Below, one piece after another: positions 20,870 to 33,896 of a stretch of 64,000 bases of DNA. The notes under the pieces were generated by a model. That model saw nothing but the letters and a program-made list of their open reading frames with translations, was not told the origin of the DNA and made no database searches. Position numbers and translations under genes: made by a program. Position 1 is the first letter of the stretch; each line of letters opens with the position of its first letter. The DNA is from Pseudoneurospora amorphoporcata (lineage: Eukaryota; Ascomycota; Sordariomycetes; Sordariales; Sordariaceae), in the NCBI GenBank assembly GCA_033297205.1, contig MU859247.1, forward strand, positions 1 through 64,000, given 5' to 3'.

Positions 20870-23800
20870 TTAGAGAAAGATGGACGACTCCTTCTTTCCA
20901 ACGTCCTCCCAACTACCCGACAGGGTCTTATCCTCATCGGTATCATCACCAACGCTGGTAGCAGTGCTGGCACCGGAGACCACAGTGGCAGTGCTGACGA
21001 TCGAATCCACGGTGCACTCAGTCAAAGTGCTAACCGAAGCCTCGAGAGAGGGAGTGGTGTTCGGAGCCGTGTTGACCGAACTCCCAGCGGCCTGCAAAGC
21101 CTGAGATCCAGCGGGGGTCTCCTCCTTCTGCTCAGTAGGAGCAGGAGACTTCCTGGCTTGAGTACCGCGGGTGGCCAGAAGGTCAGTGGCAATGCCGTCG
21201 CACAACTGCGCAATGCTGGTGGCACTCAGGATTTTCATCACCGCAACGTCCTGGGCAACCGTCTTCCAGATCCAGGAGCGGATCTCCACCGCAACGAGGG
21301 AGTCAACACCGAGCTCAGTGACGCTGTTGGCGGGAGTGATTTCGCCCTCGGCAATCTGCAGAAGTGACTCCAGGCGACCGATGAAGGCGGGAATGTAGAC
21401 CTTCATCACGTCCTCTTTGGTGGTGGCAGCCTCAAGATCTTCGGCAAGAGACTTTATCTGCTGTCCAGCAGAGCCAGCGGTGGCTTCGTCCTCCTCGGGG
21501 AGGGTGTTATGAGAGAACCGAGGATCGAGCTGCCAGTGCTGGTTGGGTGCATCCATGCGGAACCGGTTCATGCCGGTAGTGATGTCGTAGACTTGATCAC
21601 CCACGGGCTTACCGGCAGCAATGGCCTCGAGGAACATGTGGTGAAGATCACGCTCTGAGATGGGCGGGTATCCCTCACGCTCGAGACCGGCGTAAAGATC
21701 ATCCTTCTCACGGTGCAAGAAACCGAGACCGTAAACGACACCAATGTTGAGAGCCGTGGCCGGCAGTCCGCGGCAACGACGGGAAGCGGCGATGCCGTTC
21801 ATGAACATGTTAGCCGCGGCATAGTTGGACTGACCGGCGTGGCCGCCAATGGCAGCGAAAGACGAGGTCATGATGAAGAAATCCATATCCGGAGAATTGA
21901 AGACCTCGTCCAGGTTCTTGGAACCAACCACCTTGGGATTCATGACACGATTCCAAGTCTCGACGGACATCTCCGAGAAAATACGGTCGTCAAGAACCAT
22001 GGCACCGTTGACCACGCCTCCGACAGGCGGCCAAGAGTCTTCGACGAGCTTCGTCTTGAAGGCAATGACCGTGTTGAGGTTGGTCACATCCATCGCCTCA
22101 AACTTCACCTTGATGCCGCGAGCATTGAGCTCCTTCTGCCACTGAGGTTGCTCCTTTGGAGGGTTGCGACTGCACAAGACAAGGTGACGAGCACCCTGCT
22201 CGATGAAGAGAGAGCAGAGACTCTGACCCATATCGCGAGTGATGCCAACAAGGACATAGGTCCTGTTAGGGCGAAGCATCTTCTCACCCACGGTAGGCTT
22301 GATCATGTGAGCAATAGATCGCTCAGCCTTCCAGTCGAGCATCTGGAAAGTGTCTGCAGACACAGCCGAGTCAAGCAACTTGGGCAGAGTGATGGGATCC
22401 TCGATGTCGAAAGCAGGCTCTTTGACATCGAGCAGGATTCTCTTCATGCCGTTGTAGGAAAGAGCTACAGCCTCTTCCCAAAGCTTCTGAACGAATTCGG
22501 CGATGGGGCCGGCCGCTGAGTGAGTGATGAGATAATTCTCGGCGTGATACACGCAGTTCTCAGGCATCGAGTCAACCAGCATGCGCGAGACGTCGTGGGT
22601 CTTAGGCAGCATGTTGACAATGCAAGCTCCGTCAATGGGATAGAGGGCCTCGATTTGCCTTGTAGTCGACTGGGTATGAACAAAGGTCATACCGGGAACC
22701 GTTTGGCACCGACGCTCATCAGTGGAAGCACCCACGAACAAGATGCCGCGATTGCAAAAGACATCCTTGGCGCATTCGAAGAGTAAACTGTCTGGTTCGA
22801 TGATCATGACAGCCCTGCCACAGGCCATATCGGCGATAGTGAGAGCGTAAAGATACCTGCTCAGCAAGCCAAGGTAGAGTGGCTCACAAACGCCAACCGT
22901 GGCCTCAGGGAGCGTGCTGATAATCGCAGAGGCAGTCGAAATGTAGGACTTGTTCGACTTGGAAAGGGCAACTTGAGTCTTGCCAGTCTTGTTGTTGCGG
23001 CCGATGCAGACATGACCGGAACAAATGCCTCCAATCTTGAACATGTTGACAATGCTGTAGTCCACATGCATGGCCGATTCGGTATGCGAAGGATACAAGC
23101 TGCTCTTCTCGACCCGGGTTTCGTAGCGGCCAGAGGTTGAACGGAGGACCTCAACAATGTCCTCCAGAGTGTTGACTGTATCAGTCACCACACGGCGGGG
23201 CGCATTGACACGCTGATTGCCCTCCTTCCAAGGGAGAACGCGAGGGACAATCAAGCGGCCACTCTCAAGGTGCACCTCATGCTCACGAATCCACAAGGGC
23301 TCATCATCTTCGTTCTGTTCGCCGAGGAAATGGACAATGAACCGAGCAAACGTCTTGGATACGGCGCGAACGGCTGGGTGTGTATCGATGGTGTCGAGAT
23401 CGAGCACTTGGATGTGCAATCCGGGGACTTCACCGGTTACTGTTCGAGTAAACCCAAGCGAGGCGGCATGGTCGGGGTTGGTAAACCTCGCATTATGAGT
23501 GACCCACATGATGAGCATTTGGGGACGAAGCAAGGACCGAATGGTGTTCATGCGCTCGGCTGTCATGTCGGCAAGAATAGGCTGATCAATATCGCCAAGG
23601 ATGATGGCTGCGGTGCAAGATGAGAGCAACTCGTCGTTGTGAATATCCTCAAAGGAGTCGACAGCAGTGATCTTTTCGCAGAACGAGGCAAGTTCCTGAA
23701 AGACGCCGGAAGAGATGCAAGATGTCCAGACTTTCTTGCCGCCGACAATCAAGAGATGCTTGACCAGAGGAGTTGCGGTGGCGTGATGAAGAGGCCAGAG

Positions 23801-26800
23801 CAGTTGCTTCTTCCTCCGTGACGTCGCCTGTCTCACACTGAGGGTGAAACCAGGATTGAACCACATATCCGAGTTCTTAGCCGTGTTCTCGAAACCACAC
23901 TCCTCGATGAGATCAGGCCAATCAGGAGGCGTGGCGATACCATCATCGCTCGAAGTACGACCAGCGCAACGAAGCATCCTGTCTTTGAGTGGAGTGCGAG
24001 AAGCATGAACAACAACAAGGAAGCCGCCAGGACGCATCGAGTCCCGGATAAGCTGCAGCGCGGAATGGGTCTTTTTGTTCTCGAGGATGGACGTGTTGAG
24101 GACCACAAGGTCATACGGTCCCCCGGCAGATTCAACCTCTCCCTCGAGATCGACCTCGTCAATCATGATCTTCTTACGAATGCCTTCGAGAAGAGGAGTG
24201 CGCTCCTTGAGGTTCGTCTCCGGCTTGCCACCAATGCGGTAGCTAAGGAACGATCCCTCGAGTGCCTCCATGATGTGCTCGGTCAAGCCCAACTCGGGAT
24301 CAGTTAGGCCAAGAATGTTCATGCGGGGGTACTTGTGCACAATCTGGCGAACAACACGGCCGACCTGCTTCTGGAAGTATGAGAGTTGCTGTGCCTCTTG
24401 AACCAAGGTAGGAAGCATGCCGGGAAGGACGTCAGGAAGATTCTCTCCCAGGTGGCGAATGAAATCGAGAGTCATGAAGTAGGGAGAAGAACGGATAAAC
24501 TTCTCCAGACTCTCCTCGGTCTCTCTTGGCCAGGAGTTGGAAACCAAGCGAGTCTCTGTCTGGTATCCCGCCGGCTCAAGCAGATCTCTGGGCGTCTCCT
24601 TGCGGCGCTTGAGTGCGGCACGCTCAACGTAAGATGAGGCAACCCTGGCACAGCTCTCGAAAAGCATAGGGCTCACGCCATTGAGGGCTTCTGGTGCAGA
24701 AGCTACGATTTCATCCTCAGGATCCAACTCGTAGATAGTGGTAAGATAGAGCTCCCTATCGTTCTCGGGGCGCATCGATGTGAATGAGCCGACAGTGAGT
24801 CCCTCAATCTGGATCTCCAAGTCGCCATTGGGGTTGTAGATGTTGATCTCAGCCGTGAATGACGCTGCGGCTGTCTTGGAAAAAGGAATGCCTTGGGTGA
24901 GGTAGGCATCAACAGCGAGGTCATCATCGCGAGCACCGCTGCTGCATATAGCAAGGTTGAACTTCACACGGCTCATGACCTTGGGAAGGAATGAAGTCCA
25001 CAGAGACCCATCACCAGGGGAAGAAACAGTGAGGAAGGCAGTCTGCAAGCAGCTGTCCAGCGTGGCAGGGCTGATGTCCAAGCCAGTCTCGTCATCTGCG
25101 TGAAACCTCTTCACATTGCCGGAAGAAAACTTGTAGCGACGCTCAATCGCCGTCAAGCCCTTGAAAGGTCCGTTGTAATCCAGACCGGTACCCGCCATCA
25201 TCTTGTAGAACGCCTCGGGTTGGGCGGAGAGAGTCTCGGCGCGCTGCGCAGGACGATGGGTAAGTGCTTTGGGAGACTTCTCTCCGAGGACAATATGAAG
25301 CTTTCCGCTGAAGTTCAGCTTCATGTCAATGGTACCATCGGCAGGCGCCGAGGTCAGCGTGAACAATGCCTCGATAGTGGAGGCATCCTTGGGATAGTTG
25401 GACACTACCAAAGAGAAGAGTGTCTCGACACCGGGCGACTCAGGCTCGAGTGTAATGCCAGCCATAAACTTCAAGTCACGCAGCTCGACAACAGAAGCGG
25501 GGCGATCACCCAAGAGGGCGCGTGCAGCATCCAAAACCATGATGCAGTAGGCCGAAGCCGGAAGAAGAGCCTGTCCTTGGAATTTGTGGCCCTGGGCCCA
25601 CGGAAGCTTGGCGTACTTCAAAATGTTGCGCCATCTGAGCTCGTGTTCGTTGTCGTCTCTGGTACGAATACCAAGGAGCTCATGCGGTTTATGAGTCCTG
25701 AAGTGATACTGGCGAGAAACACGAGACTCGCGGTAGTAGGTGTGCGAGTGGTCCCAAGGGTAGCTAGGGCCCTGCTGAAAGTGCAGGTGAGCCAGTTCAG
25801 GCTCCACTGAGCCCTGGACAAACTTCTCGATGACTGCCGAACACGAGCCAAAGTTGGACCACATCCAGCCCAAGAAGTCGGCAAGAGCAATGCGGTCATC
25901 AAGCTTCCTGTCGAGCAGACCGGAGTAGATGATGGCCTCTCCTGACTTGGCCTTCATGGTCTGAGTGACGGGGCCGCGCAGGGCAGCGTGAGGTCCAACC
26001 TCGATGGCGCAGTCAAAGGGACCTTGTCCCTCGAGGGCAGTGCTGACAGCCTCAAAGAAAAGAACTGCATTGACCATGTTATCGCGCCAGTAGGAAGACG
26101 CGAGCTCTTCAGAAGTCGGCTCGCCATGACCGTAGACGCTGGACACCCAAGTCGTGCCGTTACCGTCCTGCAATGGTGAAATGTTGCAAGCCTTAAGAGC
26201 CTCGATGTACTCGGTAGCAGGACGCACCATGTGAGGCGAGTGATAAGCCGTGTCGACCTGCAGCATTCTTGCAAATTTCTTCTCGTTCACCAGGTGATCG
26301 TGGACCTTCTGCACGATATCAAGGTCGCCCGACAAGGTGACACTGCTGGGTCCATTGCTAGCAGCAACACAAACGCGGTTGCCAAACTCCGGCATAGCGC
26401 AAAGCTCTTCAGCTTCGGCCTTGGTCAGGCCTGCAGCCACCATGCCGCCCGATTGGCCCTGAGCACCGCTGGCGAGGTGAGCGTATTTGCCGCGGTAATA
26501 GGAGACGAGAATCGAATCGCGAGCTGACAGTTTGCCAGCCGCGTAAGCCGCAGCAATCTCGCCGGATGAATGGCCGACAACGGTGTGGAAAGTAATGCCC
26601 AAGTCAGCGAGAAGATCAATGAGGGCGATCTGGACCGCGGTGCAGAGAGGCTGGGAGATGGCTGCCTTCCCAACTCTAGAGAGACTAGCGTCGGCCATGA
26701 TCTCCTGTTCAAGGAACCACGAGGGCGGATGAGGGCAGGCCTGGAGGACCTGATCGAGCTTTCGAATAGACTGAGCATAAATCTTACTGCTCTGTAGCAA

Positions 26801-28693
26801 ACCACGAGACATGGTGGCCCACTGAGCACCTTGACCGGTGAAGATACCCAGGATCTTGGGGATATCGGTCTCGGGGAGAGCGCGGACACTGATGGTAGCC
26901 GCCTTGCCGGCATCGGCCTTTGCGATCAAGGCATCGAGATCCTTCATGATGTCCTCCAATGAAGATCCGGTAACGGCAGTGCGGTAAGGGAAGGCCGTGC
27001 GGTGCTTGTAAGCAAACCAAGCAGTCTGCTCGAGAGGCAATGAAACGTGCCGCGCGATGAAATCGCGATAGCACTTGGCAACGGCACCCAAAGACCTGGG
27101 CGAGCTGGCAGAAAGAACCAGCGGCAGGCGAATCTGGCCATCAACCGAGAGAGAGCCCGAATCAATGAGCTTGGGCGGAGCGAGGGTCGAGGCAAAGACC
27201 TTGGCGACCGGGTCATGGATCTCCGGCACATACATCTCCTACACAACCATTAGCATGAGAGCAGACAGCAAGACAACCAAGGGATGATGAAACCTACGCA
27301 AATTGCGGTCGAGTTGGTTCCTCCGAATCCGAAGGAATTGACAGTGGCACGCCTGGGCTGGCCAGCCGGGACAGAAGGCCAGGCCATGGCCTTGGTGGGC
27401 ACATGAAGATGAGAGTAGTATTTGGCAACAGCGGGCTGAAGTCTGTTGAAGTGCAAGTTAGGGGGCACAGTGCCGTTGTTCATGGCATGAATCACCTTGA
27501 AGAGACCGGCCAATCCAGCGGCACCTTCGGTGTGACCGATGACGGTCTTGACGGAGCCCACAAGCAGCTTTGACACTTCGGCCGTGTCTTGGCCCGCAGT
27601 GCTGACGTTACGGCCGAAAAAAGCATCCTCAATCGCTCTAGCCTCATTGGGATCTGCGGAAAAATGTTAGCTGAACTGATCGAGTCAAGAGCAGAAGGGA
27701 AGAAAACATACCACCAGCAGCAGTGCCGGTACCATGGGCCTCGAAGAACTGGCAACGATCAAAAGGGTCCTTGGCGTTCAAGCCCGAGCGACGATAAGTG
27801 TCTTGGATCAGAGTGGACTGTGCCTCCCAGTTGGGCATGGTGATGCCCTTGCTGCGGCCGTCAGAGTTGACACCGGTCTCGCGAATGATGGCCTCGATGC
27901 GATCGCCGTTGGCCAAAGCCTTACTGAGAGGCTTGATAAACATCGCGGCGACACCCTCGCCACGTGCATAACCGTCAGCGCGGTCGTCCCACATGTGGCA
28001 GCGGCCAGTGGGGCTAAGCATGTGCAAGCTCGACTCGACGACGAACTGCTCAGGGGTGAGAATCAGGTTGACACCTGAAACACAAGCCATCTCAGCCTCA
28101 CCCGAGCGAAGAGAGAGGACAGCCTGGTGGAGGGCGACAAGACTGGAAGAACAGGCAGTGTCGATGGTCATAGAAGGACCGTGGAAGTTGAAGAAGTACG
28201 ACACGCGGTTCGAAATGATGGAGCGAGCATTGCCAGTGGCGTAGTACTGGCTGACAGACAGATCGTCGCGCTGAGAAAGGGTATCGTAATCGGCCGTCAT
28301 GACACCAGCAAAGACGGCGACCTTCTTGCCAGAGTAGTCCTGGAGGGTGTAGCCAGCAGACTCGAGAGCCTCGTACACTACTTCGAGCAGCATGCGCTGC
28401 TGGGGATCAATGGCCTCAGCCTCCTTCGGAGTGATGTTGAAAAAGCTGGCGTCGAACAGACGATGGTCCTGCTCGAGAAAGTAGGCCTTGGCCGAGTTGG
28501 TAGTGCCGTGATACTCGCCATCGGGGTGATAGAAGCCGTCGACATTGAACCGATTCTTGGGGACTTCGCGCGTAAGATCCTTGGGATCCTTCAGAAGCTC
28601 CCACAGCTTGGCGGGGGAGGTGGCTTCGCCCGTAAAGCGGCAGCCGCTGCCAACGATGGCGATGGGCTCAGACAGCGGAATCTTGTAAGACAT
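20870..28693 (-). CDS. Iterative type I reducing polyketide synthase, KS-AT-DH-MT0-ER0-KR-ACP
   Basis: Three exons, 28693-27712, 27653-27298 and 27238-20870, give 2568 residues; both introns (58 and 59 nt) lie in the KS and have matching phases. KS: Cys about 181 in TACSSS, His about 320 in EAHGTGT and His about 368 in GHTEG, all intact. AT: GHSSGE with Ser near 669. DH: HKFQGQALLP near 1015 and the second-half Asp in LDSCLQT. The C-methyltransferase region follows but lacks the glycine-rich SAM motif. Next comes an ER-sized region without an NADPH motif, resembling the KR structural half of ER-less PKSs. KR: active-site Ser, Tyr and Asn are kept (TSSFAAIGG, SNYAAAN), but the cofactor loop reads GITRDMG. 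ACP: LGVDSL, Ser near 2426. About 100 Ser/Thr-rich residues end the protein with no thioesterase, reductase or NRPS module. The frame stays open upstream of the chosen start, but the KS begins right after it. Confidence 0.95.
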
Positions 28694-31600
28694 TATGATT
28701 GCTGATAGGTTTGGCAGTCCTAAAGAGGGACAGTAGAAGGGAGAAATTAGATATCTAGTACTGGACCGAACGCCGAAAACCAAACGAACAGAACAATGAA
28801 AGTCGTTCCTCAAGTCGTCAGTCGTAAAGTCGTCGTTCTCGCAGGAGAAGTCGCAGGTATGTACGTTACCGAAAGAAAATGCTAATGAGTAAGAAGAGGG
28901 AGAAAGCCAATGACAAAATGCTCTACTAAGCGGCAAGAAGTAGTTTTCTCGAAAGGAAGAGTGCGTTGGTTTTGTGTGGTTTTTGTGTGAGGGGCAAGAG
29001 AGTGGAAGTCGGGTTGAGGGAGCGAGGAAGTCCAAGCACGACCAGAGGGGTACTAGTAGAAATCGTTCTGCCCGAACGTCGAGTGAAGGGCGACTTGGGC
29101 AGAAGGAAGGCGGTGACCGCCAAGTAAATGAAGTGTCGCTTGTGATGGTGGGTCACGAATGGCAGGGCGAAACTGGATCCTGGAGCCGCGAGAATACACT
29201 TCACTTGGGTTGGCGACCCGAGTTTAAAGGTTCGTCAGCTGGCACCTCGTGGCCAAAGCACAAGCGCCGCCCGTTCGTTGCCAGGTTCCCTACCCGTTGC
29301 AGACCGGCGGTGGGTGATGGGCAGTTGCGTCGGTTAGTCGTTGGCGGTTGTTGCCCGGTGGTGATAGTATCCACTCCGCCGGGAATTGACAACGTGCCGC
29401 CGTTTGTAGGAGGTGTTGACGTGAAGTGACTCTTAACAAGTGAGGCTCCGCCAGCGTCAACGAGACCACGGCAACGACTGCATTGACCAACCACTGAATG
29501 CACTCCATCATTCACTCGGAGTATGCGACTTTCCTTCAACCATAACCAGATTCCAAAGGATCCCTTGCCGCATTGCCGCACAATCCAATATTGCAACCGC
29601 AACCACGTCAATTAAAGGACGGGAAGCACCTGGATCCTACCCTTCCTTTCCCTCGGGTGGTATATCGGGGTCGACTGCCATTTCTGAATATCCTTCTTGT
29701 TTTTCCTCTTGCTGATAGGAACTCAATAATATGCTTCGTCAAGCCCACACAACGAAGAGCTTTGCCAGCATCAGAGTGCGTTCATGACAGTACAGTACGA
29801 AACGCAGTCAATGCCATCCCCACACTGATTCGCGTTCCATCCAGGATCGTCTGGTGCAACCGCCATCGAGGCCATCAACTTGAATCCTGTTTGGTCTCTC
29901 ATGGTAACATGTTAACATGTGTTTCCCGAAGTGCTTGACGTAGAGGAGGTATACAGCCATTTGAGTCTCGCCATCTGAAGATGCGGCTCAACGGCCATTC
30001 CCTGATTGTTCCAAAAATAAAAATAAAAGCACCTGACAAGGATCACCTAGTCGAAGAAATGCCGGTTTGAGGTGCATCGTTGATCAAAGACGAAGCAGAT
30101 AACACGTAGCCGGCCATCTTCTGCCTGCGGTGGAGGTCTTCTAAGGGACCAAGGGTCCTTCAAAGAGTATCTCTACTTCAGAGTGGTGTGGCCTCGAAGT
30201 TAGATCGGTTGGCCCGTTATTGCCCCAATCAATCCCTGTTGCTTATTGGCACGGCACATAACCACATCGCCTCAAGGAAATGCTGGCCAGATCGAGACCG
30301 GCCAACGTGGTACAGGTGTCGTTTTCTAGGGCAGAGACGACAGTCGGTCGTTCAAAGTATGGAAGGATGCCCCGCTTGTCAATCTTGCATTGGCCAATGT
30401 ACCCAATTGCAGCCGTTAGATAGTGGTGACTTGAATCATCTTGGTGACACTGCTCCGGCTAAAAAGAGACGCCACCGTGTAAAGAAGCAAGTCAGGCGCA
30501 CCGCGAAGCACCTCACGAGCCTAGAGCCAATGAAATATTGGTACAGTCGCAGAAGAAATCCGTTGGTGATGGTGGCTTGAAGGCGGGGCAGTTGTGGAAG
30601 GTGGCCGATATGGGACAATGGGCAGGTGAACCCTCCGAAGGTACGCCGGTATCAAGTTGAACCCCGAAGCCTCTCAGCCGCCGGCGACAACGTCACAAGG
30701 GTCCCGTATTAGTGTGCTATGTCGCCGCAAGCTTCGTAGCTGTTGAGGCGGGGTTTCCTGTCCACCTAAAACCCCGAGAGCACAGAAGGTGACACGAAGG
30801 TGAGTCGGCCTGATCGTCGTGTAGCTCTAGAAACCGAGGCAGCCATTCCGGGCCTTCCCGTCCCGTTGAAGGAGATTGGGAGGCCGTCCTTTGTGGCCAG
30901 GGCGACCGGGACACTGCCGCCGCTGTCAGTATGCTGAGCAACCGAGTCTCAGCGATTGTTATCACGTGGGTTTTCCAGCAAAGGGGAACGCAACCATCTG
31001 GAGAAATAGTTAGTTGAAGGTCAATCCGTGGGTAAGAAGATAACTTGCCGGCCCCCACAATCAAGCTATCCCGAGGCAAAGGTTGTCTGAAGAGCGCGTC
31101 GTACCAGGAGGCCATTGTATCATGTTGGTGCAAGTCAACCCATGAAGCATCGTGATGACGCGTTACGACAGCAAGGTTAATGAGAGTACTTTGAGCCACT
31201 CCCGGGTACTGTTCCGGGAACTGGTGCCGCCCAGGTGTCGGCTGCAGGATAGGGCGACATGTGAGCCTCGCGGCCATCACAAGGAGTGCGGTCCTTTGAG
31301 GCCTCTTGTGGAAGTCGCACATGGTGGGTAGAGCCGGAGAACACCCGCTTGCCATGAAGTGATGAGCTCGGTTGCGTCAGCGTTTCCAGTGCGTCCCACG
31401 AGGGGGGGATGACACAACCGGGTGGCACCTGTTGAGCACCATACGATGCGCAGACGACGGCTGTAGTTGGTGTTGCAACACAGCTGCAGCACATTGTCTT
31501 ATGGAAGGATGGGGATGCTACATTCTTCGTTCACAGACCCGGGAGGGACTGGAAGCTGAGAACGCTGGGCCCCGAGATGCCGGGTGAGTAGCACCAAGCT

Positions 31601-33896
31601 GTAGACTGCGTTGCCGAGCGACATGGACTGCAGTAGCCGACGATAAATGGACCCCATGCGATAACTGCGAGGGTCTTTGAACAAGGTGTTGTTGGTCCGG
31701 GAAAAGCAAAGTCTAAGCGTACATCACGTCGTGGCACGCAGTATGTCAGCAACATGAACGTCTAGAAGGAGATGGGGGCCAACCAGGCCGTCCCATAGAG
31801 GGCGACTTACCATGCTGTCTTGGAGGGCAGAGCTGATCAGCTGGATAGGGTGAGCTTGGTTCCTCGTTGTACTTGAAGGGGGTGGAAGGAAGTAGACAAG
31901 CTACTCATCGGAGGTAGTTCTGAATGTGGACGAGTGCGAGTGTGAGTGTGACTCGGGGTAGAGACTTAGACAGGTGTGGTAGTTCAGCCCTTCAGGTAAT
32001 ATCACGCCGAGGACGGAAGTTTGGCTTTGGGTCCACCTCGTCCCCCGTCTCTCCAACACGTTCATCTTTGTTCCCTGAAACCCTAATGTCTTGCTGACGG
32101 TCTCGTCTCATTACCTATTGTCGTTCAAATGGTCAGGCAGCCAAAGGGGTCGTGAGTGTTTGGCGTCGGTGTTGCGCGTTGGTGTTGATAACAAACGCGG
32201 GGCGAAGATCGGACATGACACACTCGCCGGGGCAACGGGCGGCACGACGAATAAAGGGTAGAAACAAGTGGTATATATTGCAAAGCTATTCAGGAGGAGT
32301 TACGGTAGGTGAAGATTAGCCAGAAAGGCACAAGTTGACGACATGACGTTGGATGGACGTTGAGCAATTTGCGCCGCAAATCAGACCAGTCACAAATGTC
32401 GGCATCCTTTCATGCATTTGCCAAGACCAGGGCGATAAGACAAAAGCACCTACCTCTACTGTACGTTAAGTGGGGACTGCAGGAAAATGGCACGTCGACG
32501 GTTCAGTTGGTCATGACTGTTATGGCTTTGTGCACGGGCCTTCAACTGACGATAAGACAAGGTAGGTACCTCAGGTTGACGGCCAGGTCGACAATCAAGC
32601 TGACGATAAATGATGAACGAGCAACAACAGTTGTAGAAGGTCCCCACGCCGATATTGGCAATATTGAGATGAACCTTCGAGCGTTGGATTGGCGTTTGAA
32701 TGATGCGGGTTCCATTGGAGATGACCTACTACCTCCACACCATCAATTTCAAGCTTCAAGCTCGAAAGCAGGTGCGAAGGATGTTGGTTGCTCGACTTCC
32801 TTCCCTTCCTTCCCTTAAAGCAGGCAACTGTGAAAATAGTCGGTTTCAAGAGGCGGGGTACCAGAAATCTTAAGAAGGAGCAACCGGGAGTCCGACTTCC
32901 CAAAATGTTAGGTTGTGCGCGGATACAGATGTTCAAACTTCCACTTCCACTTCATCCGTAACGTTGATCTGGAGTTGCATGGTGTTGTGTTCCAGGTACC
33001 AGGTATCACGGGATGCAAGCACAGAAGAGGGATTGAAAAGATATCATATACCGTTGCATTTTTACAAGGTAATGGATCCAGATATGGCAATGATACTGCA
33101 TAAACCATGATCTTATTGGGCAACATGGGATTCTGGAAGAGTCATCCGAACCAGACGTTCGCTTTTGCTGGTTGGACTCGAGGTGCAACATCAGCGGAGA
33201 TTACTTCCTGCTAAGAGGTACATCAAAACCACGCCGAACATATCAGGTACATGGGTACTGCACTAACACTTCTACCAGCCTGTGATGGCTGAAGAAGGAT
33301 TCCATCACATCGGCATTTTACCAAGCTCCTAAACACCGCGACAAACTGTGGCTCAAAACCCACGGAGGGGAAGATGTAACCCTCTATCTTCACACTCAGG
33401 GTTGCGCCCCGCCATAGATTGTTTTCATTCTTTGGATACTATCTAGTTCTTTCTCTTCTTCTTTTCCAGGAAACCAATCAGTACCGATTCATGCACCTAT
33501 CTGTGTCTGATTGCCTCACTTTGGAAGGTAACCTCCAATCATGACAACATCTGATCAGTATGCCTCCTGATATCTATCAATAGTGGAATGCACTCGATGA
33601 GGCACAGACACACCATGGTAGCATCATGGGTCCCATTTCTTACGATGGCGTCCGAAACCACTTGATGATATACGCCCTCGACATCGACGTAAACAATGCA
33701 AGTCAAGCAAGAAGACATCCTCACGTACCTAGGTACACAGTAGATCAATACACTAGATACATTATATCAAAAGACATACTGAGTAGAGGTCTTTGCCTTA
33801 TGGCCTATCTCTAAGTCGGTATCCAAAACTCGCTCGTAACTGAAAAAGAAAATCCATATCTTACACCGGCTTCATCACCAAATCCGAACCCAATAT
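28694..33896. other. Very long gene-poor region, 5.2 kb, upstream of the PKS
   Basis: No gene can be supported on either strand. Frames of 130-210 codons occur (for example minus 30717-31355, and plus with first ATG near 32396 to 32818), but they lack family features. The first few hundred bases next to 28693 must include the PKS promoter. The remainder may be non-coding or hold weakly conserved or non-coding transcripts. Confidence 0.5.

Noticed and set aside
30717..31355. 212-codon open frame on the minus strand upstream of the PKS
   Set aside because: Mixed composition without motifs; other frames in the same DNA are equally open and protein-like.
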